Below are positions 1 to 9,381 of a stretch of 21,061 nucleotides of DNA, in pieces (within the stretch, counting starts at the first letter, position 1; the number at the start of each line of letters is the position of its first letter). The DNA lies in the NCBI GenBank assembly GCA_037447655.1, contig JBBHKE010002814.1, positions 1 to 21,061 of the forward strand, given 5' to 3'. Source of the DNA: Zygnema cylindricum (taxonomy: Eukaryota; Streptophyta; Zygnematophyceae; Zygnematales; Zygnemataceae). A program made the position numbers and the translations under genes. The notes beneath the pieces are model-generated. The model was not told the DNA's origin and ran no database searches. It saw nothing but the letters and a program-made list of their open reading frames with translations.

Positions 1-58
1 CTCTTTCTCTTCTCTTTCTCTTCTCTTTCTCTTCTCTTTCTCTTCTCGTTCTCCTCTT
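1..58. repeat. 11-bp CT-rich tandem repeat
   Basis: The unit CTCTTTCTCTT repeats with an 11-bp period about four and a half times from the first base of the window, then decays. It is entirely pyrimidine on the + strand. The array probably continues upstream of the window. Confidence 0.85.
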
Positions 59-91
59 TCCACATTTTCTGTTCTTGTTCTACTTATTTCT

Positions 92-178
92 CCCCTCTCT
101 CTCTCTCTCTCTCTCTCTCTCCCCCACCTCCCTCCCTCCCTCCCTCCCTCCCTCCCTCTCTCTCTCTCCCCCTCTCTG
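92..178. repeat. (CT)n / (CCCT)n low-complexity tract
   Basis: A run of CT dinucleotides passes into CCTC/CCCT tetranucleotides and back to CT, then into a short TA-rich stretch. Ser/Leu/Pro-rich open frames across it on either strand are products of the simple repeat and are not genes. Confidence 0.85.
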
Positions 179-469
179 TATATATATGTCTATACATATG
201 TTAATTTGTATATATGTTTTATTTTTTTTACGTAAAAATGTAACGAGCATCATAAAACATATAGTGCATACTCTTGTGTGGGTTTTCAACACCTAAATTA
301 GATTTTCCTTGTTGTTTAACTGATAATTGATTGTTGTTTTTAATTGTTAAATTGACAGGTTATTTTTCATTACGTCGGATATAATGAGTCGGCGAGAAGA
401 GTGGACTCCACTTACCTGAAAGGAGCTCCGGCCAGGACCCGGCTCGGGATTGGAGGGATGATTCCTGGT

Positions 470-700
470 GAGTAGGGGAGGGGGAGAGTGAGAGGGGGAG
501 GGGGAGGGAGAGGGAGAGGGGAGGAGATAGGAAGAGCACTCATTTTAAAGGAGCTCCTGCGAGGACTTAATGCGGGATTAAAGGGGGAGAGGGAGAGGGA
601 GAGGGATAGGGAGAGGGAGAGGGAGAGGGAGAGGGAGAAAGGACGAGAAAAAGGGAGAAAAAGAGCGAAGGGGAAAGAGAGAAAGGGGGGAGGAGATGAA
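470..700. repeat. GA-rich tract with (GAGAGG)n core
   Basis: Almost pure purine on the + strand. Between about 581 and 645 a hexamer of the type GGGAGA repeats roughly ten times with one GGGATA variant. A segment resembling AAGGAGCTC plus following sequence occurs near 418 and again near 548, and a related 'GAGCACTCRTTTTAA' phrase occurs near 533 and 703, so the tract looks like a duplicated segment expanded by simple repeat growth. No gene is supported. Confidence 0.8.
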
Positions 701-740
701 AGAGCACTCGTTTTAAGGCGCTCATCACTTTTAGCACTCA

Positions 741-759
741 TTTTTTTTTTTTTTTTTTT
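741..759. repeat. Poly(T) tract
   Basis: An uninterrupted run of T of about 19 bases immediately precedes the 17-bp G-rich tandem array. It could be the antisense tail of an old retroposed sequence, but no body of such an element is recognisable. Confidence 0.8.
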
Positions 760-761
760 GA

Positions 762-910
762 GTTTTGGGGTGTTTGAAGTTTTGGGGTTTTTAAAGTTTT
801 GGGGTTTTTAAAGTTTTGGGATTTTTAAAGTTTTGGGATTTTTAAAGTTTTGGGGTTTTTAAAGTTTTGGGGTTTTTAAAGTTTCGGGGTTTTGGGGTTT
901 TGGGGTTTTC
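762..910 (+). repeat. 17-bp G-rich tandem array
   Basis: The unit GTTTTGGGGTTTTTAAA repeats with an exact 17-bp period. G-runs begin at 767, 784, 801, 818, 835, 852, 869 and 886; those at 818 and 835 are GGG. At its 3' end the array collapses to an 8-bp period of TTTTGGGG, with GGGG at 886, 894 and 902. Four GGGG tracts lie within 869-905, giving G-quadruplex potential on this strand. Confidence 0.9.
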
Positions 911-999
911 AGGTTTTGAGGAGGGGTTGAAGGGGATGCGAGTGGGGGGGGTGAGGCGAATGGTTATCCCTCCGGAACTTGGGCCCCCGGTATTTGCCC

Positions 1000-1760
1000 C
1001 TATTCCTTATAATTATTGTTATTGTTGTTTTTATTATTGTTATTGTTGTTGTTTTTGTTGTTATTATTGTGTTTATTTTAATTTTTATAAGGGGGAAGAA
1101 AAGTTATGTTTTAATGATCTGCCATGACGCTCTCTTTTTTTGAAAGGAGATACATTCTTTGGTTCAGATTCTTCAACTTGATTTGATGTTTCCTTTTTTT
1201 TTTTTTTCCCTGTGTCTTTTTTTTTGTTTGTTCCCCCATTGTTGTTGTTGTTGTTGTTGTTTTTTTTTTTTTTTTTCCTGTGTTTTTTTTTTTTTTTGTT
1301 TCTCTTATTGTTGTTGTATTTTTTTTTTCCTTCTTTTGTTTTCGTTTTCATTTTTCTGGCGAACTTTTAATCTTTCGGTTTGAATACACTTTTTTATCTT
1401 TGTTTTTGTTGTTTTCCCCCTGTTTTCCCCTTGTTTGTTTTTTTCTTTTAGTTGTTGTCCTTTTTTCTTTCCTGTTGATTATAGTTTTGTTGTTTTTTTA
1501 TTCAATTTTTGCGGTGTTTTTTTTTTGTTTTTTTTCCTTCTTAACTTTTTTTTAGCTTTCTTTTCGAATACTGGTGGAGCTGTCAACCCTTTTTTTTCTG
1601 TTTATTTTTTGTTGTTTTTCCTTCCTCGTTTTCCCCTTTTTCCTTCCTCGTTTTCCCCTTTTTCCTTCCTAACTTTGTGAACTTTCTTTTCCTTTACTTT
1701 TTTTTTCTCTCTTTTGCTTTTTTTTTCTTTCATTTTCTTTTTGAATACAGGTGGGACCCT
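1000..1760. repeat. T-rich, strand-asymmetric low-complexity block
   Basis: About 760 bases are dominated by T with G or C sprinkled in: (GTT/ATT)n near 1008-1075, (GTT)n near 1240-1260, several poly(T) runs, and a 22-bp unit CCTTCCTCGTTTTCCCCTTT(TT) starting at 1620, 1642 and 1664. The Phe/Leu/Cys-rich frames on + and the Lys/Asn-rich frames on - across this block follow from composition and are not genes. Confidence 0.8.
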
Positions 1761-2475
1761 CGACGTTTTTTAGTGCGAAACAATTTGAAGTTTTCGACGT
1801 CGAATTACTTTCCGCGAAAAATTGTGTGAGGAGACAAGTCGTCTTTTACTCCGATGTTGTATGTGAATAAGTTTTTTAAACCTAAGGATTTTTTCAGTTT
1901 TTTTTAGGATTTTTTAAGGATTTTTTTTCATGGATTACCGTTCGAAAGTTTAAAATTTAAAAAGGATAAATGTTTGGAAAATCCTAAAGAATTTGGAAAA
2001 GTATCGGTGGAAAAAAGCAGAAAATTTTATTTATGACATACCACTTTAAAAAAGATTGAAACTTCTTGTTCACTTTTTGCAACTTTTTGTTTCGCACGTC
2101 AGTGAACTTCGTTTTCGCCAAAAAACAAAAACAAAATGCTTTTTCTGTTAACCGCTTATTGTTTTTATTTTAGAGGGTAAATAATTAAAGAGAGGCAAAG
2201 TAGTAAAATAGTGTGGAAAAAGGGAGATGAGTTTTACAAGATGTACTATTACAAAGTTGCTCTTAAACTTGTATTTTCTCGTTGTATGGTTCCTAAAACT
2301 CATTAATTATACTTTTTTACTTAAAAAGGTACAATTTTGTACGGTCTGACATATGCCGTACACCACATTATTTAAACGACAACGTACTTTCATTTTGTAC
2401 GGTACTTGGAAAACAACCCTAAATGGCGTAAAGAAAAAAAAATAAGCTACGTTATTTGAGAACAAAAAAAAAACG
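1761..2475. other. AT-rich spacer, no gene seen
   Basis: No open frame of meaningful length and no recognised RNA or repeat family. The only texture is GTACG-type motifs (for example TGTACGG near 2337 and 2396) and imperfect 'GGATTTTTT' repetition near 1887-1930. Confidence 0.6.
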
Positions 2476-2482
2476 GGACGAA

Positions 2483-2683
2483 ATTAGCGTACACTACGCT
2501 AATAGCGATTGACGGTGTACTCTACTGTAGATTTCGTATTCCGTATTTGTCAAAGTATATAATATTGTAAAGTTATATAATACGCACGGTTTGTCTCTAC
2601 TGTGTTGTACACCGCCATTCTCTATTAGCGTAGAAGTTTCTTTAGCATATATGAATAATTACCATGGTTTACGCTAATTAAGA
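2483..2683. repeat. Two back-to-back MITE-like ends
   Basis: A 9-bp-arm hairpin, ATTAGCGTA-CAC-TACGCTAAT, lies at 2483-2503. It runs into AGCGATTGACGGTGTA ending about 2518. Starting near 2608 is TACACCGCCATTCTCTATTAG running the opposite way, followed by a second TTAGCGTA...TACGCTAA pair ending near 2682. The two TACACCG termini face each other and match the ends of the TA-flanked MITEs further along the window. I read this as the right end of one element and the left end of another, about 90 bp apart. Degeneracy prevents exact borders. Confidence 0.5.
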
Positions 2684-3390
2684 ATTTGAAAATTTTGAAA
2701 AAAAACATACATTCTAATTGTTTAATAATCATAATTTGGGTCTTTGAAAAAAGTAAATGTTGGTCGCAAACATGCTTACACTAAGGGTAAACCTCCATTA
2801 GATGCCGACAACAATCGTACGGAAACGTTTACTGGCAGTAATACTTCGTTCACTTCTCCATCAGGCGGTGTCAGCAAAGGAATCTATCGCGTACGTGCTT
2901 TCGTTCGATTGGACGCACGTAGGTCATGTTATGACGACGAGCAGTCAAAGATTCCAAAAGCACAATATATGGACTTGTATCGGTACATCCAGTCGCAAAA
3001 TTAAACTACGTGAATGTACAATTTGTACGTTCGTGTTTTGTATTTTTTGAAGTTGTTTTGTCGTTCGTGTTTCGTCGTGGCGCGATAAATTCAGGATGTC
3101 AGCGGATCGTGGAGGAGGCGTCACGACACATTCTTCAACAGAGATTTTTTTTTGTGGTTTTCGTTAGATTTGATTCCTGCCTGTCCAAAGGCGCGCGGCC
3201 CGTACGTCACCCTTCCACGCGTAAACATTTTACACGTCCGGTGATTGATGACTCTCGTCATAAGAAGAGTAATTAATCACTGGACGACGTGACCACTTGC
3301 TTCAAAAACACGTAATCGGACGGTCGACGTTGTCGCCCAGAAGTTTGGAGAATCTTGACGCGCCGACAGTAATCATCTTTGAAAAAAATA
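2684..3390. other. Spacer with weak ORFs, no gene recognised
   Basis: A single 86-codon frame at 2744-3004 is the only unit with balanced amino-acid use, but it has no family motif, no homology I can name and no splice or promoter context. I do not call it a gene. The rest is AT-rich with frequent CGTACG-like motifs. Confidence 0.5.
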
Positions 3391-3393
3391 AAA

Positions 3394-3447
3394 ATAAAAT
3401 CAGTACGTCTCTGTACGGAGATAAAATCAGTACGTCTCTGTACGGAA
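3394..3447 (+). repeat. 27-bp direct tandem duplication
   Basis: ATAAAATCAGTACGTCTCTG followed by TACGGAG occurs at 3394-3420 and again at 3421-3447 with only the last bases differing (a 27-bp period). Because 27 is a multiple of three it keeps overlapping open frames open, which explains the repeated ISTSLYG-type peptide there. Confidence 0.85.
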
Positions 3448-3649
3448 ATGAGCTGGATCTGTACGAAAGTACACTTTTTCCAGTAAAGAACCCCACTTTT
3501 CGCCATAGAAATCCAATTCGTACGGATTTGGACTTTTTTTTTTGAAAACTACGTAGTATTAGCTTGTTTCGTAAACTTCGTAAAATTCGTACGTCACATA
3601 CTGTACGGAAATTGAGCGGACATAAAAAAAAAAAAACTTTGCGTTATTT

Positions 3650-4040
3650 GCGCGCATTATCTGTATCGGCGTATTTTTTATCTTTCCTCCACTCTGCCTT
3701 CAAAAGGAAGCCGTTGTTGGAGACGCCGTAAATTTCGCCGCTCACCGCTTGTTCAGTTTTGCTTCATTTGCGCACGCGTATTTTTATATGAGCTGTGAGT
3801 GGCGGAATTTATGACGTCTTGCACGCGTATTTTTATCTGAGCGGCAAACCGCGAAAATTATGGCGTCTCGCACGCGTATTTTTATCTGAGCGGCAAGCCG
3901 CGAAATTTATGGCGTCTCCTAGGGCGGCTTCCTTGAGCCGTTTTACTTCATTTGCGCGCGCGTATTTCCATGTCCTCCCCTCCGTCTTCAGAAGGAAGCC
4001 GCCGTTGGAAATGCCGTAAATTTCGGCGCTCGCCGCTAGT
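3650..4040 (+). repeat. CpG-rich duplicated segment (two ~90-100-bp copies)
   Basis: A segment running from 'TTTGCGCGC' through 'AAGGAAGCCG..GTTGGA' to 'CGCCGTAAATTTCGCCGCTC' at about 3650-3755 recurs in diverged form at about 3950-4040 in the same orientation. The copies flank the 49-bp triplicate. The whole stretch to about 4320 is much richer in CpG than its surroundings. No gene with recognisable motifs is present. Confidence 0.65.
3772..3918 (+). repeat. 49-bp tandem repeat, three units
   Basis: Units begin with GCACGCGTATTTTTAT at 3772, 3821 and 3870, an exact 49-bp spacing. Each contains GAGCGGCAA.CCGCGAAA or a variant and ends in TGGCGTCTC. The second and third units are nearly identical and the first is more diverged. 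The core GCGGCAAGCCGC is itself self-complementary. Confidence 0.85.
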
Positions 4041-4344
4041 TCGTTGCATTTATCGATTTTTTTACGGTATAGTGCTTCCCGCGGAGAGCCAACGGCGGCA
4101 GACGGCCGGTACAGGCCGAAACGAGGAGACTCGCGGAGGGTCGAGGAGAATAACGCTGGCTGCCGGATAACCTCGCGGATGCCGGTTCGACCCATTTCGA
4201 ATTGGCCCGCGAAGACGTCACCGGGCCAGGTATACCTGTCTTAGCTGGCGGCGTACGACGACCCGCGGGAGGACGCAAACGGATTAATAGGTGCTTCCGC
4301 GGTGGGCGATGTCAAAGCGCGATTAAAACAAAAAACAATAAAAA
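4041..4344. other. GC/CpG-rich spacer, no gene recognised
   Basis: CpG-rich sequence continuing from the duplicated segment. Overlapping open frames on both strands are expected for such composition. A lone GGTTCGACCC (tRNA B-box-like) at 4184-4193 has no A box or tRNA fold around it. Confidence 0.5.
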
Positions 4345-5050
4345 CCAACGCACGAAGGCGCCCAAAAAAACAATAAAAAAAAAACGTGCTCCCCATTGCC
4401 GCTACGTTACCATTACGCCTATATCGTCGATCTTTTCGATACGCTGCTACTTAAAATAGAGTAGTTAATCACTCAATTAGCTGCTGGCTGGTCGGTTGGT
4501 CCTTAGCGGCCATAAGGCTATTTTAATTAATTATTGTTTTGGTCCCTTTCGCCAATATATTTTTAATGTTGCTCAATTAAATATATTGTTATACATTAAT
4601 CGTAATAAAATACAACATTTATACATAATATAACACAAATACTAAAAAAAATACATTGGAATCTTGGACAAAAGGCATTTAACCCTAAAAAACCCTAAAA
4701 ACCCAACGCACGAAGGCGTACCAAAAAAACAATAAAAAAAATAAAAAAAACGTGCTCCCCATTGCCGCTACGTTACCATTACGCCTATATCGTCGATATC
4801 TTTGATACGCTGCTACTTAAAATAGAGTAGTTAATCACTCAATTAGCTGGCGGTTGGTCGGTTGGTCCTTAGCGGCCATAGGCTGTTTTAATTAATTGTT
4901 GTTTTGGTCCCCTTCGCCAATATATTTTTAATGTTGCTCAATTAAATATATTGTTATGCATTAATTGTAATATAATACAACATTTATACATAATATAACA
5001 CAAATACTAAAAAAAATACATTGGAATATTGGACAAAAGGCATTTATAAC
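4345..5050 (+). repeat. Tandem segmental duplication A (358-bp period, two units)
   Basis: The sequence starting CCAACGCACGAAGGCG at 4345 starts again at 4703 and runs about 350 bp with only scattered differences. Shared landmarks include CGTGCTCCCCATTGCCGCTA, the GTCGGTTGGTCCTTAGCGGC phrase and GACAAAAGGCATTTA at the end of each unit. The junction contains two CCCTAAAA blocks. No open frame spans a unit. Confidence 0.9.
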
Positions 5051-5719
5051 AAAAAAAAAACTAAATAAACGATGAGAATAGTTAGTCGAGCTTCTATTTT
5101 GGTTTATAGTATCACTAAACGAAAAATAGAACAAATTTTACTCCCATGGTCGATGCTATCGTTTTTGCTATCTTACAATGTCTCAAGCCTATTAAGGTTG
5201 ATAAACACAACGACTACATTTTTAATCGACCATTATAGAGAATTTTATTTGGTTTGTGTTAAGTTATAGTTTGTTAAAGATAAATCAAAAACATTAACTA
5301 AACCTTTTTGAACTAACGTAATTGTTGATAAAAAAATGAAATACCGGATTAAGTATTCGACAAAAGGCATTTATAAAACAAAAACCAAATAAACGATGAT
5401 AATATTTAGCCGTTGCTTTTATTTTCTCTCATAGTACCACAAAAGGAAAAATTGCAGGAATTTTACTCCCACGAGATATGTTATGATTTTTGTATCTTAC
5501 AATGTTTCAAACCTATTATGTTTGACAACATATAACAAATTCATTTTTTATCGACCATAAACAAAATAAAAAGACTTCATTTTTTATCAACCATAATAGA
5601 GAAACTGTATTTCGTTTGTGTTACTTTATTGTTTGTTGTATATACCAAATACATTAACTAAAACTTTTTGATCTAACATAATCGTTGATAAAAGTAATGA
5701 AATATCTGATTAAATATTC
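5032..5719 (+). repeat. Tandem segmental duplication B (two units, ~327 and ~361 bp)
   Basis: Starting from GACAAAAGGCATTTATA at about 5032, the sequence repeats at about 5359. Both copies contain AAATAAACGATGA.AATA, TTTTACTCCCA, ATCTTACAATGT and ATTAACTAAA..TTTTTGA in order. The second copy has an extra ~30 bp from a small internal duplication around TTTTTATCRACCATAA. B begins inside the last bases of unit A2, so A and B share the GACAAAAGGCATTTA boundary motif. Identity between B units is clearly lower than between A units. Confidence 0.8.
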
Positions 5720-6058
5720 GACACAACGGTGTCGTGCATGACAGTACAACCGTGAATGGCATGCATCACATCCCGCGTGGGTCGCTGATAAACACCAGAA
5801 AATGAATGACCATTACATAAGTACAGTATTTGTGACCATTATCAGTGTACAAAGCATATATAGTGCAAGAAATAATAAATGAATCTGCTCGAAAAACAAG
5901 CAAATTATTCCGAAAACATGGACTTAGCAAGGGAAGAAAAGACAAAACAAGCTCAGGTAAGTAAGGATGGAATCCAATATTTGCGACAGTAGCCACTAGG
6001 CCCTGAAGTCATCAATATTCCCTACATGAGTCCAATCAGCTTGTAAGAACCCTTCCTT
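5720..6058. other. Spacer, nothing recognised
   Basis: AT-rich unique-looking sequence. The longest frame (a 76-codon reading on the minus strand) has no recognisable motif. Confidence 0.5.
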
Positions 6059-6119
6059 GGGGGGAGGGGAGAGGGGAGAGGGGAGAGGGGAGAGGGGAGA
6101 GGGGAGAGGGGAGAGGGGA
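6059..6119 (+). repeat. (GGGGAGA)n microsatellite
   Basis: A 7-bp unit GGGGAGA repeats about eight times, then grades into irregular GA-rich sequence to about 6150. It is all purine on the + strand, so both triplex and G-quadruplex structures are possible. Confidence 0.9.
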
Positions 6120-6149
6120 TAGAGAAGAGGGGAGAGAGGAAAGGGAAAT

Positions 6150-6275
6150 TGAAAAATTAGGGTTTAAGAAAGGAATTGCGGATCCAGTTAGGGTTGAGAA
6201 ATTAGGGTTAGGGTTTGTGAAAAGCGAGGGAAGGAGAGGAAGGATGAGCAGATACGGTTGATCAGAATTAGGGTT
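6150..6275 (+). repeat. Cluster of TTAGGG-type telomere-like motifs
   Basis: GTTAGGG or ATTAGGG occurs at about 6158, 6189, 6203, 6209 (a direct TTAGGGTTAGGG pair) and 6268. The motifs are interspersed with ordinary sequence, so this is not a telomere array. Another AGGGTTTTTAA lies near 6610. Confidence 0.6.
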
Positions 6276-7526
6276 ACAGCTTCCTTCAATTAAAAAGAGT
6301 GTCGATGGTAGAAATTAGACCTGTTTTTTTTGGCATAAAGATTGAAAAAAAAAAAAAATGAGTTTGGTTAAAGTAAAGGATAAAAACTAAAAGAGTGAGT
6401 AGATTAGGTCAATAACTTTTCAGGTCCAAAATTTCAAAAGTGCGAAGTTTAAAATTTTGTTTGAAGGAATCATAAATGTTTGAAAAAATTCAATAAAGTT
6501 CGAAAAAAGAGTCGGAATTGTTGGAAAGGACTCGAAAAAGTTTGAAGGAATTCAAATTTAGAACACGTGTCGTTTTCTGCTTTTTGTATTTTATAATATG
6601 TACTTTAGCTTTAGGGTTTTTAATATTGTATCCGAGCTGGCGATATCTCCGAATCGCCACACGTGCGATAATTGAACGACATCCGGTCGTTTAGAAATTC
6701 AATCGAACGGCAAGAGATTCTCCAAAAATTTGGATTCAAATGTACATATCATCGACGGCCGAAAGCAGTGCTATGTTTAAACCGAAAACCCCAAAAGTAT
6801 TGAAAACATTCATGGGGCAGTATTAGCGTTTTAACACCAATTTTAAACCTTTTCCAAAGTTTTCCAAAGTTTTCCAAAGGTCCAAATTAGTTTTTTCTGT
6901 TTTTTTTAAGTAATAAGCAGTGGTTGGGTTTAAACTTATACCCCCAAAAAGCACAAAACGTTTAGTGGAAGTTTTCAAGTTTCAACCATAGTTTCAACGG
7001 ATAACTTAGTTTTTTTTTCATTTTATTTTATAATTGCATTTGTAAGTGTATCCGACTTTTTAGCAAGGCCAATTTCTCTTTTTTTTTTTTTTGGTACTTC
7101 CCCAAATTTGAGCCAAAACTATTATAAACTTTGTGCATTAAGCTTAAATATTGTTTTATTTGTCCACTAATGTATTGTTTTAAGTTATACAAGCGGTTAA
7201 GGTTATGACCGTTTATTACTCTGGTAACGTACAACAAATTACATTTTTTTTTCCGTTCAATGTTTAGGGGTCAACTCTTAAGTCTTGATTTCAACCCGAC
7301 GGTCGACCAATCAACTATTAAATCGGACACGATAACACAAAGTACACCAATTTTTAAGATAGAAGGTGTGTTGTTTAAGGGTCATATTTTTTTTGGTGAA
7401 ATTTTTTATGGGGCTATGCTAACACTAAGTATCATGTTACCAGATTTGCAATATTAGAGTGATCGACTATATGTTCTACATACGCCAACGCTCTGGTAAT
7501 AAAACGACGTGGTTGGCAATGAAGTA
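6276..7526. other. AT-rich spacer, no gene seen
   Basis: Contains a 10-bp tandem repeat TTTTCCAAAG, three copies at 6850-6879, and several poly(A)/poly(T) runs. The longest frames are 65-69 codons and show no recognisable domain. Confidence 0.55.
6850..6879 (+). repeat. 10-bp tandem repeat x3
   Basis: TTTTCCAAAG is repeated three times without error. Confidence 0.9.
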
Positions 7527-7563
7527 CCCCCCCCCCCACCCACCCACCCACACACACACACCC
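7527..7563. repeat. C-run / (CCCA)n / (CA)n microsatellite
   Basis: A C homopolymer passes into CCCA units and then CA dinucleotides. It is a compound microsatellite. Confidence 0.9.
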
Positions 7564-8689
7564 TCAAACATATATCACCGATGTATGAAAAATACATTAT
7601 AAAAAAACAAATTTACCATAATTTGCATAGTTAGATTGAAAAGTAGATACAAGGAACGAGGGTTAAAATATGCATATTTTAGTTTCTAATTTGGACGGTA
7701 ATATTTATAATTCGGGAGAATGATTTTATAAAGCGGCAACATATTTTATTTATCTTTATACAAAATTTGGTTTAATATGTCTCATATAGAAAAATGAATG
7801 GTTACCATATATAAGAGTAATTGGGACTCCAACCTAACGGGTTAGTTAGGACAACAATTACAATACATGTTTGTTTTAAGCGACAAAAGTTATCAAGCCC
7901 GTAAATTTAGCGTATTGTTGTAATGAAACGGTTATTGAAAGTCTTTAAACACGTAGTAGGGAAAAAAATGTCGAGGGTGGACTACAATTCAATTAGATAG
8001 GATAGTTTACGGGGTCGTGTAAGAACACAAGCCCAATGATAGAGAATGACCCAAAGTAAAATGGTTTCCACGAATTAATAATCTTAACATGTGATTTGTC
8101 AAGAAAATTTGATCATTACCACGCTCGCGAGTTTGCATTTGCAATTTTCCACCTGACTTAAGTTGGAATTGTTTTTTATTTGTTTTTTTGTTTGTCAAAC
8201 CAAATAGGTAAATTAAAAATGCACATCAGATTAAGGTAGAGATGTATCGCATCACAGGGAAATGATATTATTAGTTACCGATGGGGTCCACGAATAGCCA
8301 AAGATATGAAAATGCAACGAAAAACGTTAAGGTGTAGTGTGCAAAAAAATGCACATTATTGTTGAAACAAAATTAGCTTATTCTGCTTGGACTTTCTACA
8401 TTTTCTTGTATGCATCAGTTGCCTATATGGGCAAATAAGTGCATTTGCATGCAGACGATGCAATTGCATTTGCAAACGATTCGGGCAGTAAATTACAAAA
8501 AGTAAATATGCATGCGATGTTGTTCAATTTACTTTACAATGTAACTCGGAAACTTTTATGTTGTTTTGCAAATTTATCACCCGCATCGGGTATCTACGAT
8601 AAATGTCTTTCACACCGCTAATTGGTATTTATGTTTAAACCGTCCTCATAGTAATTGTTTCTTAACGCTAATGGTGATCCACAATATAG
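7564..8689. other. AT-rich spacer, no gene seen
   Basis: No frame longer than 63 codons and no recognised repeat family. Near 8440-8480 the phrases GCATTTGCATGCAGACGATG and GCAATTGCATTTGCAAA give local self-complementarity around GCAT/TGCA. A CGATA triplet repeat sits at 8690-8705. Confidence 0.5.
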
Positions 8690-8732
8690 CGATACGATAC
8701 GATACACAACTTTGTAGGACATTACAGTAAAG

Positions 8733-9353
8733 CAGAGGTCGCAAAAGTCAAAATTTTACATAACCGACCCGACCGTTTTTTTTTTCAAAATTTGAGTAAC
8801 CGACGCACGACCGGGTTATGTCACGCTCCAAAATTGTTAACCGTTAACCGACCGACGTTTAAGAAAATAAAAGTTAACCGAAACTCAATTTCTCGCGACT
8901 AACCGTGCGCGCCCGTAACCAAAAAAATACAAAATTAACTAATGCACGACGTATGAATAAGCAAAAAATTACGATTTGTCGAGTTCCCTTAGATTTGCGA
9001 AATGAATAGTGTTTACTGACGAGTCAGATTTGCGACGCTTTGTCGCGTTCCCTAAAATTTGCGAAATGAATAGTGTACTACTGTGTCAGATTTGCGAAGC
9101 TAATCATGATGTCACGTACTTCCACGATACGAAATAGTACAAAGTACAATAATGTAGGATTGTATGGATAGTACAATTTTTTTTTTTTTGGTTTTTTGGT
9201 TGACTGACCGTAACAGACCGTTTATTTTTTTGGTGAATCAACCGACCGCAACCGCCCGACCCTCAAAATTTGGCAACCGAATCACTTCTGGACCAGGCGC
9301 GTGCGGTCGGTTAATGATCGGTCACGGTTTCGGTTGACCGTTTGCGACCTCTG
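8733..9353. mobile_element. Non-autonomous hAT-like transposon (621 bp)
   Basis: The ends are CAGAGGTCGCAAA at 8733 and its exact complement, TTTGCGACCTCTG, ending at 9353: 13-bp terminal inverted repeats of the CAG...CTG type usual for hAT elements. The flanking octamers CAGTAAAG (8725-8732) and TAGTACAG (9354-9361) agree at six of eight positions, as expected of an aged 8-bp target duplication. Subterminal regions are dense in ACCGAC/GGTCGG-type motifs in both orientations, a common hAT transposase-binding layout. No transposase frame exists inside, so movement would have depended on an enzyme supplied elsewhere. Superfamily assignment is by termini only. Confidence 0.75.
8977..9104 (+). 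repeat. 64-bp tandem duplication inside the hAT-like element
   Basis: TGTCGAGTTCCC... at 8977 and TGTCGCGTTCCC... at 9041 begin two units that share TTTGCGAAATGAATAGTGT and GTCAGATTTGCGA at a 64-bp offset. It is an imperfect internal duplication. Confidence 0.75.
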
Positions 9354-9381
9354 TAGTACAGGTACTGTATGCAACTATGTA

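Noticed and set aside
1-58. Possible chromosome end
   Set aside because: The 11-bp CT-rich unit is not a telomere-type repeat; the window edge is arbitrary.
75-296. Open frames on both strands over the CT-rich tract
   Set aside because: Amino-acid content (Ser/Leu/Pro or Arg/Glu/Gly) is dictated by simple repeats; no start context or domain.
1085-1680. Several overlapping Phe-rich and Lys/Asn-rich frames
   Set aside because: Produced by poly(T) and GTT repeats; no balanced protein composition.
2744-3004. 86-codon frame with balanced composition
   Set aside because: No recognised domain, no promoter, splice or homology support. A homology search would decide: a conserved hit in relatives would revive it.
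4184-4193. GGTTCGACCC resembling a tRNA B box
   Set aside because: No matching A box at tRNA distance and no cloverleaf pairing.
3833-4195. 120-codon minus-strand frame in the CpG-rich block
   Set aside because: Overlaps tandem repeats and other frames on both strands; long frames are expected where stop codons are rare from high GC.
4345-5050. Tandem A units considered as a pair of LTRs
   Set aside because: The units abut directly with no internal region, lack TG...CA borders and have no PBS or PPT between them.
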